DNA of 64,000 bases from JAAFHB01 sp942493325 (GTDB lineage Bacteria; Bacteroidota; Bacteroidia; Bacteroidales; Prolixibacteraceae): contig OW818689.1 in assembly GCA_942493325.1 (NCBI GenBank), positions 1,984,001 through 2,048,000 of the forward strand, read 5' to 3'. This document shows, piece after piece, positions 8,534-17,215 of this stretch. How positions within the stretch are numbered: position 1 is the stretch's first letter; each line of letters begins with the position of its first letter. The position numbers were made by a program, and so were the translations under genes. A model generated the notes under the pieces. It was given only the letters and a program-made list of their open reading frames with translations, was not told the DNA's origin and ran no database searches.

Positions 8534-10918
8534 TTAATTCGTGTAATTCGTACTACCGGATGGCAAGGTGATCAGAAACCGGCTACCTTTCGATAGTTCA
8601 CTTTCAACCCGGATATCTCCGCCATGTTTTGATATAAATTCCTTACACAAAACCAGGCCAAGACCTGTCCCCTCTTCATTGAGAGTACCGCGGGTGGAGG
8701 TACCAGCTTCAATGCTGAACAATTTTTCAATAACCTCTGGTTTTATTCCGATTCCGTTATCACTTACCGTAATCAAAACGTCATTTTCGCGCTGAACAGC
8801 AGCAATGACAATATGGCCGCCGGGTTTTGTAAACTTTATTGCGTTCGAAATGAGATTTCTGAAAACGGTGCTGATCATCTGTTTATCGGCCAAAACTGTC
8901 AGAGTAGATGGTACTTCCTTCGATATTTGAATGGTTTTCCGGCGTGCCGAGGCATCTAATAATTCTGTCACTTCATTAATTACTTTAACAATATCTATTT
9001 CGATACGGTTAAAATCTATTCTGCCTGTTTGTAATCTTGACCATTCAATCAGATTCTTAAGCAAATCCATTACATTCATTGAAGCTTTGTGAATGATACC
9101 GGAATATTCTTCCAGCTCATTGTAATCTTTTCTTCGAATTTTTTCTGTAAGCAGCTCACTAAAACCAACAATACTGGTGAACGGACTCTTCAGGTCATGG
9201 GTTATTATTGAAAAGAATTTATCTTTAGTGGCATTGAGCTCACGCAAACTCCTCTCACTTTCTATAAGTGCTTTCTCAGAAATTTTGCGGTCGGTGATAT
9301 CACGGATGTTACATTGTATGACTTTTTTACCATCAACGAGGTAAACATTACTTACAAACTCTACATTTATCAGCTTTCCATTTTTTGTTTTAAGCGGCAA
9401 ATCGTCATAGCGTACATAGCCCTCGTCCTGTAATTCAATAAAGGAGGCTTTTGAATCTTCAATATTTTTCGAAAATCCGATATCCCAGAGTAATTTTCCC
9501 ATAAATTTTTCGTGCGAATATCCCAGCATTTCGACCAGGTAAGGATTAACATCAACAATCTGGCCGCTGTCAGCATCAAGGATTAAAATCCCGTCCCTGG
9601 CAGACTCAAACAGCCGGCGGTACCGTACCTCCGAATTTTTTAATTTTTCCTCAGCCAGTCTGCGAGCTGTAATGTCTACTCCAATGGCAATATGACCGGT
9701 CCTTTTACCCTCATGGTTAAACAGTGCCCTGTTACGCCATTCAATCCATATGCGTTCACCATTTTTTTTGATATTTTCATTAATATGGAGCTGAAAATGG
9801 TCCGGATTTTTAAATAAATCCTCCAGGAATGGTGTCATTTCTGTTCCCTGTGCATCAATTTTCGGAACAATTGTATCGATAGCGCGTTGACCTAATATTT
9901 CATCTTCATTGTATCCGAACAGGCTCTGGGCGTATTCATTAAAAAAGGTAAATCTCCCTTCAGTGTCCAATTTTACAATAATACTCCTGGCATTATCAAC
10001 AAGCTCCTTGTATTTTTCTTCACTTTCTTTCAGTTTTAACTCACTCTTTTTTCGTTCAGTGACATCTGAAAAGATTACAGCCACATAGTTTTCAAGTGTT
10101 TTCCAGGCATGAATTTCAAAAATTTTATTCAACCCGGCATCGTAATTTTCCGAACTAATGGACTGATCCTCTTTGTATACCCTATCAAACAATTCAAACC
10201 AAAAATTCTCAACAATGCCAAATAACTCTTTAATACGCTTATTTAACAGCTGCGCCCTGGTTTTTCCAACAAGTTTTTCAAATGCGGGATTCACATCACG
10301 GTAATATAAATCGATTGCTTTTCCCTCCTGATCATGGATCAGTTCAATAACCTGGAACATCTCGGTCATGGAACTAAAAAGCTGCCGGTAGCGCTGCTCA
10401 CTTTTTCTTAACGCAACATCTGCAAGCCTTTGCGCGGTGATATCCTGGCAAGTACAAATGATCTTTTCGATTTTACCATTATCCCGTAGGATTGGTTCTG
10501 CGCTAATGAGCATCCAGGTAAGCTCACCGCCGGAAGGTGTTTTTACACCAACAAGCTGATTTTTAATTTTATTTCCGGTGAGTGCTGCCTTTCGGACGGG
10601 ATGATTGTCAACATGTAATACTTCAAAATTTTCATCAAAGACCTGCCATTCACTCCAATTCTGGTCATTTACATTTTTAATCGTACTGCTTTCCGACAGG
10701 CCAAATAATTTTAAAAACAATTGGTTATAATATAAAAATCTTCCCGTCTCATCAATCACAGCATAACCCAAACTGGTATTTTCAAGAATGGAATTGAAGA
10801 GTTTTTCATTCTTTATCAGATTTTCCTCCTGCAAGGTTTCATTCTTTTCAATTTGCACATTTTCAACTAATTCATGAATTTCTTCTTTCCTTTCATTATG
10901 ATTTTTTTCGTTTTTCAT
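8534..10918 (-). CDS. Multi-PAS sensor histidine kinase
   Basis: Cytoplasmic signalling kinase of 794 residues with no transmembrane segment. A Glu/Asn-rich coiled N-terminus (1-35) is followed by four PAS modules beginning near residues 38, 172, 298 and 430. Each is joined to the next by the usual SExxYRxLF/EKLKxSE helix. A HisKA domain with the phospho-acceptor His in FFSIITHDLKSPF (about 570) follows. The HATPase domain has N box NLISNAIKF, G1 DNGIGI and G2 EGTGLGL. There is no receiver domain and no adjacent response regulator, so the partner is unknown. The final residues STNYTN are encoded by the downstream AATTCGT repeat, so the native end was probably altered. Ligand unknown. Confidence 0.9.
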   Translation of the reverse strand: MKNEKNHNERKEEIHELVENVQIEKNETLQEENLIKNEKLFNSILENTSLGYAVIDETGRFLYYNQLFLKLFGLSESSTIKNVNDQNWSEWQVFDENFEVLHVDNHPVRKAALTGNKIKNQLVGVKTPSGGELTWMLISAEPILRDNGKIEKIICTCQDITAQRLADVALRKSEQRYRQLFSSMTEMFQVIELIHDQEGKAIDLYYRDVNPAFEKLVGKTRAQLLNKRIKELFGIVENFWFELFDRVYKEDQSISSENYDAGLNKIFEIHAWKTLENYVAVIFSDVTERKKSELKLKESEEKYKELVDNARSIIVKLDTEGRFTFFNEYAQSLFGYNEDEILGQRAIDTIVPKIDAQGTEMTPFLEDLFKNPDHFQLHINENIKKNGERIWIEWRNRALFNHEGKRTGHIAIGVDITARRLAEEKLKNSEVRYRRLFESARDGILILDADSGQIVDVNPYLVEMLGYSHEKFMGKLLWDIGFSKNIEDSKASFIELQDEGYVRYDDLPLKTKNGKLINVEFVSNVYLVDGKKVIQCNIRDITDRKISEKALIESERSLRELNATKDKFFSIITHDLKSPFTSIVGFSELLTEKIRRKDYNELEEYSGIIHKASMNVMDLLKNLIEWSRLQTGRIDFNRIEIDIVKVINEVTELLDASARRKTIQISKEVPSTLTVLADKQMISTVFRNLISNAIKFTKPGGHIVIAAVQRENDVLITVSDNGIGIKPEVIEKLFSIEAGTSTRGTLNEEGTGLGLVLCKEFISKHGGDIRVESELSKGSRFLITLPSGSTNYTN

Positions 10919-10966
10919 AACTCAACATTTTGCCACAAATTATTTTCCAGGAAATTTTATCACATT

Positions 10967-11956
10967 TTAAACAAAATTTCGAAAGTGCTTCATAAACTGC
11001 ACACGCTCCCAGGCCGCCGGATTGCCGCTGTTAGCCTGGCATAAAAGTCCTCTGAATTCAGCTATCGATTTATATTCGTGCACGCTCATCCATTCTGCCA
11101 GCTCTGTGGTCATTTTACGGATCTGAGATAATTCATTGATATACAAAGTTGTGACAATCTGACAAACATTCGCGCCGGCCAGTAACTGTTTGATCAGCCC
11201 TGTACCATCATGGATTCCGCTGGCGGCAGCAATATCACATTTCACACGACCAGATGCGATCGATACCCAGCGAAGGGTGTTGCCCGATTCGGAAGGAGTA
11301 CTCAGGATATATCCCGAGGTAACTACCAGGTGATCGATATCAATATCAGGTAACCACGAACGATTGAAAAGTACTATTCCTTCAACTCCAGCTTTATCAA
11401 TCTGCTCAATATAACCGGTCAGGTTCGACTGGTAAGCACTAATTTTAAGGGCAATAGGAATCCGGATAGTCTCCCTTACTTTTGAGATAATATCCATTGT
11501 GGTATCTATAATCTCCTGAGATCCATATTGTTGATCTGAAGAAAGGAAAAAAAGATTAAGTTCCAGCGCATCTGCCCCGGCTTTTTCGATCTCACTGGCA
11601 AAAAAGGTCCATTTCTGGGATGAAACACAATTGATGCTCGCGATTACAGGAATTCCGACTGCCTTCTTTGCTTCTGTAATGAGTTCAAGATAATTTGTCA
11701 GGATATTCTCTTTGACAACTGTTTCCATATAATCCATGGTCTCGGGAAAAACAAAATGCCGGTTTGTCATGGTATATATGGTCTCATCCATTTCCATGAT
11801 AATCTCCTCTTCGAAAAGAGATTTAAGAACAACAGCCCCGGCTCCCATTGCTTCAAGTTGTACAATCTTTTCGACGGAATCGGTGAGACTACTGCTTCCG
11901 ACTACGATCGGATTTTTCAATTGAAGTCCCAAATAACTAACAGATAAATCATTCAT
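10967..11956 (-). CDS. Dihydroorotate-dehydrogenase-like FMN protein
   Basis: A 329-residue (beta/alpha)8 flavoprotein of the class 1 dihydroorotate dehydrogenase superfamily. MNDLSVSYLGLQLKNPIVVGSS matches the family start. KISAYQSNLTGYIEQIDKAG and VEGIVLFNRSW correspond to the FMN/orotate barrel strands, and GANVCQIVTTLYI to the phosphate-binding end. Bacteroidota carry this as a paralogue beside true PyrD. In true class 1 enzymes the catalytic base is a Cys in a characteristic loop; here the equivalent loop (INCVSSQKWTF) has a Cys, but assignment is uncertain. A role in pyrimidine synthesis is not established and no iron-sulfur partner (PyrK) is adjacent. Substrate unknown. Confidence 0.8.
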   Translation of the reverse strand: MNDLSVSYLGLQLKNPIVVGSSSLTDSVEKIVQLEAMGAGAVVLKSLFEEEIIMEMDETIYTMTNRHFVFPETMDYMETVVKENILTNYLELITEAKKAVGIPVIASINCVSSQKWTFFASEIEKAGADALELNLFFLSSDQQYGSQEIIDTTMDIISKVRETIRIPIALKISAYQSNLTGYIEQIDKAGVEGIVLFNRSWLPDIDIDHLVVTSGYILSTPSESGNTLRWVSIASGRVKCDIAAASGIHDGTGLIKQLLAGANVCQIVTTLYINELSQIRKMTTELAEWMSVHEYKSIAEFRGLLCQANSGNPAAWERVQFMKHFRNFV

Positions 11957-11995
11957 AGCGGGGTGATTATGTTCTTATTTAAAATTTGTCATTCA

Positions 11996-12910
11996 TCAGA
12001 ATTTGAGGGAAAGTCCAATCCCAAGAAACTGCTTAAACTGAACCCTGGGTCCATGTTCAATGCCCTCTTCATCTTTATAGCTGATATCGTCATCGTACTT
12101 AAGTGTTGTTCCAAGATTAGCCGACAGAAAATCATTAATTTTCATATCAAATTTGACATCCCAGTTCACATCAATATTTTGTGGATTTTCCACGTAATTG
12201 GAGAACAGATCCAACCTGGTCTGAAAATCCACATTCGGGATAAGCGCCTTTTTTAGGTAAGCCATCTTGAAATATGCACCAAATTCAGCTCTGAAACGAT
12301 CACCGGGATCGACCCCGAACGAACCTGCAGATGAAAGCATATCATCGAGAACAAAAGTAAATTTCGTACTTACCGGCGATATCATCACTGACAAATCGGC
12401 ATTTGGTTTATAATCAAAGCCAAGAGCAAAATTCATATAGGCAGGTGCAAATAACCTGGAAATATAATCATCGGTATTGGGATAGTTATACCCTTTGGCC
12501 GCCTGGGTTTTAAAATCGAACAGCGCTGCAAGGTACCACGGTTTCCCGATTTCGTATCCATATTTCGAAGAAAGGTAGATCTGGTCGACACTTTTACGAA
12601 GAGATTCACCATCATTTTTGGTCATTCCATATTCAAACGAAAAATTGTTGTCCCAGGCATGGCGATTCTTCAATTTATTGGCAGTAATTCCGAACAAAAA
12701 GGTGCCGGCTATTGAACCATCACCGCCTTCCGACCAGTTTGTCAATGACACCTGTGAAAAATTCAGTGAACTTTTGCCACTCACTTTCCAGTTAGAAGTG
12801 TCAGCAGGCGTCTGACCTGCGGATAAAAATGCAAGTGAAAAAAGTAAAAAAACAAGTAAGGAAAGTTTTAGGCCATAACGGATAGAAGTTCTAATTGTGG
12901 AAAAAAACAT
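11996..12910 (-). CDS. DUF3078 outer-membrane-type protein
   Basis: A 304-residue exported protein of the DUF3078 family, common in Bacteroidota and of unknown function. The start is taken at the ATG at 12910, which directly precedes a signal peptide (LKLSLLVFLLFSLAFLSAGQ). The mature protein begins with WKVSGKSSLNFSQVSLTNWSEGG, the family signature. Alternating polar/hydrophobic strands with many aromatic residues, and a terminal LGIGLSLKF, fit an outer-membrane beta-barrel. In-frame ATGs at 12934 to 12997 would add a cytoplasm-like extension and are rejected. It is 40 bp upstream of, and on the same strand as, the DHODH-like gene, so the two may be cotranscribed. Confidence 0.83.
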   Translation of the reverse strand: MFFSTIRTSIRYGLKLSLLVFLLFSLAFLSAGQTPADTSNWKVSGKSSLNFSQVSLTNWSEGGDGSIAGTFLFGITANKLKNRHAWDNNFSFEYGMTKNDGESLRKSVDQIYLSSKYGYEIGKPWYLAALFDFKTQAAKGYNYPNTDDYISRLFAPAYMNFALGFDYKPNADLSVMISPVSTKFTFVLDDMLSSAGSFGVDPGDRFRAEFGAYFKMAYLKKALIPNVDFQTRLDLFSNYVENPQNIDVNWDVKFDMKINDFLSANLGTTLKYDDDISYKDEEGIEHGPRVQFKQFLGIGLSLKF

Positions 12911-13112
12911 AATATCCACATTATCATGCAGATACATCGCGTGAAAAAAGGTTGGTTTCATTTCAGGTATTTTTAAGGTTACAATAGCTTTAAACATTTG
13001 AAAAAGTGAAAATGTTTATCCTTTAAGCTCTTAAATAACCCACTCCACCTGTTCTTTCTGTTCTAAACTAAACAAGTGTTATTTTTCGTGAAAAAATTTA
13101 GTACTGTTTAAT

Positions 13113-13137
13113 AATAGCGTTATATTTGAGCGCTATT
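13113..13137. promoter_or_regulatory. Inverted repeat around a TATATTTG box
   Basis: AATAGCG (13113-13119) and its complement CGCTATT (13131-13137) flank TATATTTG at 13121-13128, a perfect Bacteroidota -7 match on the plus strand. A second TATATTTG lies at 13245-13252. The 449-bp spacer 12911-13359 is otherwise AT-rich and shows no gene. An operator over a promoter for the HMA operon is a reasonable reading, but the start of transcription is not known. Confidence 0.4.
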
Positions 13138-13359
13138 TAGAATTAATCCAAATGGTTAAATTTATTCCAGAATAATTAAAAGCATTTGGTGCGGATCAAT
13201 CAAATTGCCAATAATTTACTGAACGGTTTTTCTTAACCGGTTTTTATATTTGTTTTTATCGTAATTCACGGATTAACAGATATTTATTATTACTCAATCT
13301 ATTTAGGATTAATTTTATAAGTTCTTATAAATTAATAAACTCAGTTAAAGATAAATAAC

Positions 13360-13605
13360 ATGACAGTCAAGACTTATATAGTGGAAGGTATGACCTGCAA
13401 AAACTGCAGGATTCACGTTGAGAGAAGTATAAGAAACATTTCAGGTATTGATGACGTAATTGTGGATGTATCCACCGGACAGGTAAGGGTTTCGGGTGCT
13501 GATGTAGATAATCTGAAAGTAAAACAATCTGTAGAGTCAGTCGGATACCTGTTTAAAGGAGAGGCCCACGATTTAGCCATAGGATCCGAACTCTGGCTGA
13601 GCTAA
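13360..13605 (+). CDS. HMA-domain metal-binding protein (CopZ-like)
   Basis: An 81-residue stand-alone heavy-metal-associated domain. The metal-binding loop GMTCKNC is at residues 10-16, followed by the ferredoxin-like beta-alpha-beta-beta-alpha-beta pattern (RSIRNISGIDDVIVDVSTGQV, shown here only in part). Such proteins bind Cu(I) or Zn and pass it to P-type ATPases. The C-terminal tail after residue 68 (HDLAIGSELWLS) is atypical and short. No ATPase or metalloregulator is adjacent. DUF3820 and an unknown gene follow on the same strand 15 bp away, suggesting one operon. Copper is the likely ion by analogy only. Confidence 0.85.
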   Translation: MTVKTYIVEGMTCKNCRIHVERSIRNISGIDDVIVDVSTGQVRVSGADVDNLKVKQSVESVGYLFKGEAHDLAIGSELWLS

Positions 13606-13620
13606 AATAAATTTTACACG

Positions 13621-13851
13621 ATGAAACCTGATCCTAAATTATTAATACAAATTACTGAAACACAGATGCCATTCGGAAAATACAAAGGAACTCTTTTGTG
13701 TAACCTTCCTGTTTCGTACCTTGAATGGTTCGAACAGAAAGGCTTTCCGGAGGGCAAACTTGGCATACAACTGCAGACCATTTATGAAATCAAACTGAAC
13801 GGACTCGAACATTTGCTTGATCCGCTCAAAAAAAACCGATTTACCCGATGA
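13621..13851 (+). CDS. DUF3820 family protein
   Basis: A 76-residue cytoplasmic protein with the DUF3820 core: MPFGKYKGTLLCNLPVSYLEWF at residues 17-38, where the FGKYKG turn and the YLEWF helix are diagnostic, then a FPEGKLGIQLQTIYEIK helix. The family is sometimes called putative quorum-sensing-regulated virulence factor from a Pseudomonas member, but its biochemical role is unknown. Related short domains occur fused to exonuclease or helicase proteins. It is translationally coupled to the next gene through an ATGA overlap (13848-13851) and follows the HMA gene by 15 bp. Confidence 0.8.
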   Translation: MKPDPKLLIQITETQMPFGKYKGTLLCNLPVSYLEWFEQKGFPEGKLGIQLQTIYEIKLNGLEHLLDPLKKNRFTR

Positions 13852-14318
13852 CCACTGCTTCTCTCGCCGAACTCAAACGTGCACTGCGAAATGTACCTTC
13901 GGCAGACCTTCCCGATTTATGTATCCGTCTGGCCAGGTTTAAAAAAGAGAATAAGGAACTCCTTTCCTATCTCCTTTTTGATGCCGAAGACGAACCCGAA
14001 TATATCCTGAAGGTAAAATCGGAGATCGATGAGCATTTCAGCAATCTTAACCGCTCAACTCCCTACCTTGCAAAAAAAAGTCTTCGCAAAGCACTTGCAT
14101 TCACCAATCAGCGAATCCGGTACTCGGGACAAAAGCGAACCGAAACGGAGCTGCTCATTTATTTCTGTAAAAAATTCAAAAAAGAGGTTCCTTTTCGCAA
14201 CAATCCCACCATCCGGAATATCTACCTCCGTGTGATCGTGCGCCTCAAAAAAACGATCTCTATGCTGCATGAGGATCTGCAATTCGACTTTGGCGAAGAG
14301 GTTAAGTTGCTGGAGTAG
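13848..14318 (+). CDS. Conserved hypothetical protein, helical
   Basis: A 156-residue protein without signal peptide or membrane segment, predicted mostly alpha-helical and rich in Lys/Arg/Glu/Leu. Repeated amphipathic helices (AELKRALRNV, CIRLARFKKENKEL, LLIYFCKKFKKEVPF, YLRVIVRLKKTISML) recall small helical-repeat scaffolds. I do not recognise a named family. The ATG overlaps the stop of DUF3820, so it is very likely cotranslated with it and shares its context. The 3' end is followed by purine-rich GGGCAGAG-type repeats. Confidence 0.7.
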   Translation: MTTASLAELKRALRNVPSADLPDLCIRLARFKKENKELLSYLLFDAEDEPEYILKVKSEIDEHFSNLNRSTPYLAKKSLRKALAFTNQRIRYSGQKRTETELLIYFCKKFKKEVPFRNNPTIRNIYLRVIVRLKKTISMLHEDLQFDFGEEVKLLE

Positions 14319-15415
14319 GGAAGCATGGGGCAGAGGGCGTGGAAGAGGGCAGAGAGGATGGGGCATGGGGCGTGGGGCAGAGAGCATAGGGCGAAGGGGA
14401 GAAAGGGAGAAGATGAGAAGGTAAGTAACAGGGTCACTTCTGAAAAATATGCCAATTTTCCAATTCGGCAATTTGAAAATGGCAAGATTATATTTTAAGT
14501 AATCACCACAGAGTGGTGAAATGTTGGTAGCCCAGGATAAAATAGAATAAGAAAAGGCGCAACTAAAAATTCAGATTGAAACAATTCCGCTTTATGCGCC
14601 GCATATCCAAAAGGAAATACATGGAGGAAGGGGCGAAGATGCGATAGGGCGAATGGGCGACGGGAAGGCGAGAATGAGAAGATGAGAAAATGAGATAATG
14701 TGCCAATTTGCTCCCGGCCAAAAAAACCTTATTCCCTTTTTTAAAATTCTTCTAAGTGTTACGCAAAGACCGCTAAGAAAAATCGATTGCCTTAACCTCA
14801 GTAGCCTGATATCCCTCGAAAAACGTGCGGCGCAACTACTTTCCTAATTGAAAATCATCCAATCCATGAGCCGCACTAGAAAAAAAATGAGAAGGGGGAA
14901 AAGGCGAATGTGAGAAGATGAGAAAATGTATCAATTTGCCAATGAGACGATGAGATAATTTGTCAATTCGTCAATTCGTCGATTAGTCAATTTAAAAGTT
15001 TTAATAAGACCTTTACCCTGCAAGGATTCAGCATCAATATCTTAAAACATGTTCAACCCACTAGGGGTTGTGGTTGTGTCTTGTCTATTTTCCCCCGGTT
15101 CCGCAAGCTACACCGGGGGTCATTAATCCGTCGGCTGACGAATAACCACTTCGTGGTAAAAAGATGAAAGAATGAGATTATTCAGCTGACGAATCCAGGT
15201 TTGGTGTTGTTGATAACGATTTTATTTCAATTAAAATAATCGCTAGTACTTGTGGGCTATCTCCAATCCCGAAGGGATTAAATTTTAATGACCCCGGGTA
15301 AGCGATTCCGGATTCTTTAATTTAATAATAGCTCTGACTTAATCAGATTTAGAGTCGGGCTCGGAATTATCTCCAGGAGCAACACCCAAATTTAGAAAGA
15401 ATCCGCGTAATTCGT
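14319..15415. repeat. 1.1-kb gene-free spacer built of several repeat families
   Basis: No gene is supported here. The stretch holds GGGCAGAG/GAGAAGATGAG purine-rich words (14325-14420, 14625-14695), copy A of the composite repeat (14699-15157), and micro-palindromes ACCAC-TTC-GTGGT (15145-15157) and AATCCC-GAA-GGGATT (15265-15279). ACCCCGGGTAAGC near 15291 matches half of the hairpin seen at 54.9 kb. A degenerate AATTCGTGTAATCCG array from about 15395 runs into the next gene's 3' end. Confidence 0.8.
14699..15157. repeat. Composite intergenic repeat, copy A
   Basis: About 459 bp that aligns in the same order with 55131-55572. Shared blocks are ACGCAAAGACCGC, CCTTAACCTCAGTAGCC, CGGCGCAACTAC, CATCAATATCTTAAAA, GTTCAACCCACT, CCCCCGGTTCCGCAAGCTAC and ACCACTTCGTGGT. 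Segments between blocks are variable purine-rich words. It contains no conserved ORF. Confidence 0.75.
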
Positions 15416-15661
15416 TTAAATTCGTGTAATCCGTGTTTTACTGTAATTCGTAGTTTCGAGATACAGACTCTCCACTTTTGTCCGGGCCCACGGGGTTTTG
15501 CGCAGAAATTTCAAACTCGACTTAATACTGGGATCACTGATAAAACAATTGATCCTTATCCTGCGACCGAGCTCTTCCCAGCCGTAGCGTTCAACAAGCT
15601 GATTGAGAATCATCTCCAGCGTTACACCATGCAAAGGATTATTTTTCTGCTCCGGGGTCAT
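15416..15661 (-). CDS. VF530/DUF2132-like DNA-binding protein
   Basis: An 81-residue protein. NNPLHGVTLEMILNQLVERY and GWEELGRRIRINCFISDPSI match the VF530 (DUF2132) family, a small helical fold named from a Vibrio fischeri protein and thought to bind DNA. KSSLKFLRKTPWARTKVE completes the core by about residue 67. The remaining TTNYSKTRITRI is encoded by the downstream AATTCGTGTAATCCGTG repeat, so the tail is not native to the family. It lies 17 bp downstream of the helicase gene on the same strand and is probably cotranscribed. Confidence 0.8.
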   Translation of the reverse strand: MTPEQKNNPLHGVTLEMILNQLVERYGWEELGRRIRINCFISDPSIKSSLKFLRKTPWARTKVESLYLETTNYSKTRITRI

Positions 15662-15678
15662 GAATCGATTTCAGGGAG

Positions 15679-17025
15679 TTAAAATTTGAATTTTGGTGGC
15701 CGAACAAGCGGAACCGGTTGTTTCTTTTGCTTCCCGAATTTCGGATTTCTTATCCCGGGACCACCCAGGTTAATCTTTTTGTTTTTCTCTTTCTTCTCAT
15801 GGTAGGCACCCTGCGAATCCTTGATCGTGGAAGCTTTATGGTAGGTTTTATCAAAGAGATTCGTCGGACTCTCTTCTTCGGTATAAACGCCCGAAATTTT
15901 CAGGTTTTCCGGTAATACTCCTACCGGGATTGACATCTTCATCAACTCCTCAGCTTCCAACAGATTCACTTTCTCCTTTTCAGTGACAAAAGAGATGGCA
16001 GCACCCTCCTTTTCCGCCCTTCCCGTGCGTCCGATGCGGTTAATATAGTCACCCGCAGTTTCTGACATCTCAAAATTAATCACATGTGACACATCCAAAA
16101 GATCAAGACCACGCGCAATAAGATCGGTAGTTACAAGAACCCGGTAAATTCCTTCCTCGAAATTTTTCAGCGCATTTATTCTGAAATTCTGGGATTTATT
16201 TGAATGCAATACTCCAATCTGACCCGACAATCTGCTATCGATCATCTCAAACAACCGATCGGCAGTTTTTTTGGTGCTTACAAATACAAGCACCCGGCTA
16301 TAATCCTGATTTTCATTCAGAAGCAATTCAAGCAGATTGACTTTAGTATTAAAATTCTGAACATGATAAACCACCTGTGTGATTTTTTCAATCGGCGTTC
16401 CGTGTGGCGACACTTCAATCCTGCAGGTATTCGAGAAAAAATCGGTGATCAGCCGGTCAACATCCTCTGTAAGAGTCGCAGTAAACATGAGGTTTTGTCG
16501 CTTGGCCGAAATGACCTCCATCAGGCTGATCAACTGAGGCCGGAAACCCAGGTTAAGCATCTCGTCAACTTCATCAATCACGAGTTTCTGAATCGACTTC
16601 AAACGCAGAATCCCGGTCATCGAAAGATCGACCAGGCGGCCCGGGGTGGCAACCAGTATATCCAGTCCGTCGTACAGGAGCTGCTTCTGGTTATTGATAT
16701 TGGTACCTCCGTAAACTCCCACCACACGTACTGTCATGTATTTGGTCAGTTTCCGGATTTCTTCAACTACCTGGATTACCAGTTCACGCGTGGGAACCAG
16801 GATCAATATTTTCGGGTCCTTCTGTTTCGAAAAGGTATGCTGTCTTAGCAACGGAAGCAGGTAAGCCAGTGTTTTCCCTGTCCCGGTCTGGGCAATTCCA
16901 ATCACATCCTTTCCTGACATCACGACGGGAAAAGCCTTCTCCTGGATCGGAGTCGGATTGACGAACTCCATATCGGCCAAAGCCTTTAAAAGCGAACTGC
17001 TTAAATTTAATTCTTCAAAAATCAC
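15679..17025 (-). CDS. DEAD-box ATP-dependent RNA helicase
   Basis: RNA helicase of 448 residues with both RecA-like domains. Visible are the Q motif (FVNPTPIQ), Walker A AQTGTGKT, motif Ib TPGR, motif II as DEVD instead of DEAD, motif III as TAT, and motif VI as NRIGRTGR in place of HRIGRTGR. The C-terminal tail is short and basic (KFGKQKKQPVPLVRPPKFKF region). The start is set at GTG 17025, giving VIFEELNLSSSLLKAL, the usual family opening. An upstream TTG at 17082 adds 19 non-homologous residues. Likely roles are ribosome assembly, mRNA decay or cold adaptation, as in RhlE-type helicases. Confidence 0.9.
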   Translation of the reverse strand: MIFEELNLSSSLLKALADMEFVNPTPIQEKAFPVVMSGKDVIGIAQTGTGKTLAYLLPLLRQHTFSKQKDPKILILVPTRELVIQVVEEIRKLTKYMTVRVVGVYGGTNINNQKQLLYDGLDILVATPGRLVDLSMTGILRLKSIQKLVIDEVDEMLNLGFRPQLISLMEVISAKRQNLMFTATLTEDVDRLITDFFSNTCRIEVSPHGTPIEKITQVVYHVQNFNTKVNLLELLLNENQDYSRVLVFVSTKKTADRLFEMIDSRLSGQIGVLHSNKSQNFRINALKNFEEGIYRVLVTTDLIARGLDLLDVSHVINFEMSETAGDYINRIGRTGRAEKEGAAISFVTEKEKVNLLEAEELMKMSIPVGVLPENLKISGVYTEEESPTNLFDKTYHKASTIKDSQGAYHEKKEKNKKINLGGPGIRNPKFGKQKKQPVPLVRPPKFKF

Positions 17026-17107
17026 CTGTGTACGGTTTTTATTTTGGCGCAAAGGTACACCGATTCCGTCACATGTTGACAATCATTAGAGTAATAATAA
17101 AAAATCG

Positions 17108-17215
17108 CTACCGTTTTCCTTCCCGTTTGGCCTTTTTCTCTGCCCTTTTTTCCTTAAGATTCTTTTCCGGTTCCTTCTTGTTTTTGTCCTTTGTCGGACT
17201 TTTCTCTTTAGTCAT
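17108..17215 (-). CDS. 35-residue Lys/Glu-rich mini-protein
   Basis: A small open frame starting at ATG 17215 and ending at TAG 17108. It reads MTKEKSPTKDKNKKEPEKNL and continues with EKRAEKKAKREGKR. About 60 percent of residues are Lys, Arg or Glu, with no hydrophobic core, so it is likely disordered and possibly RNA- or ribosome-associated. I recognise no named family. It sits 82 bp upstream of the helicase GTG on the same strand. The strongly non-random composition and clean start and stop favour a real gene over chance. Confidence 0.55.
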   Translation of the reverse strand: MTKEKSPTKDKNKKEPEKNLKEKRAEKKAKREGKR

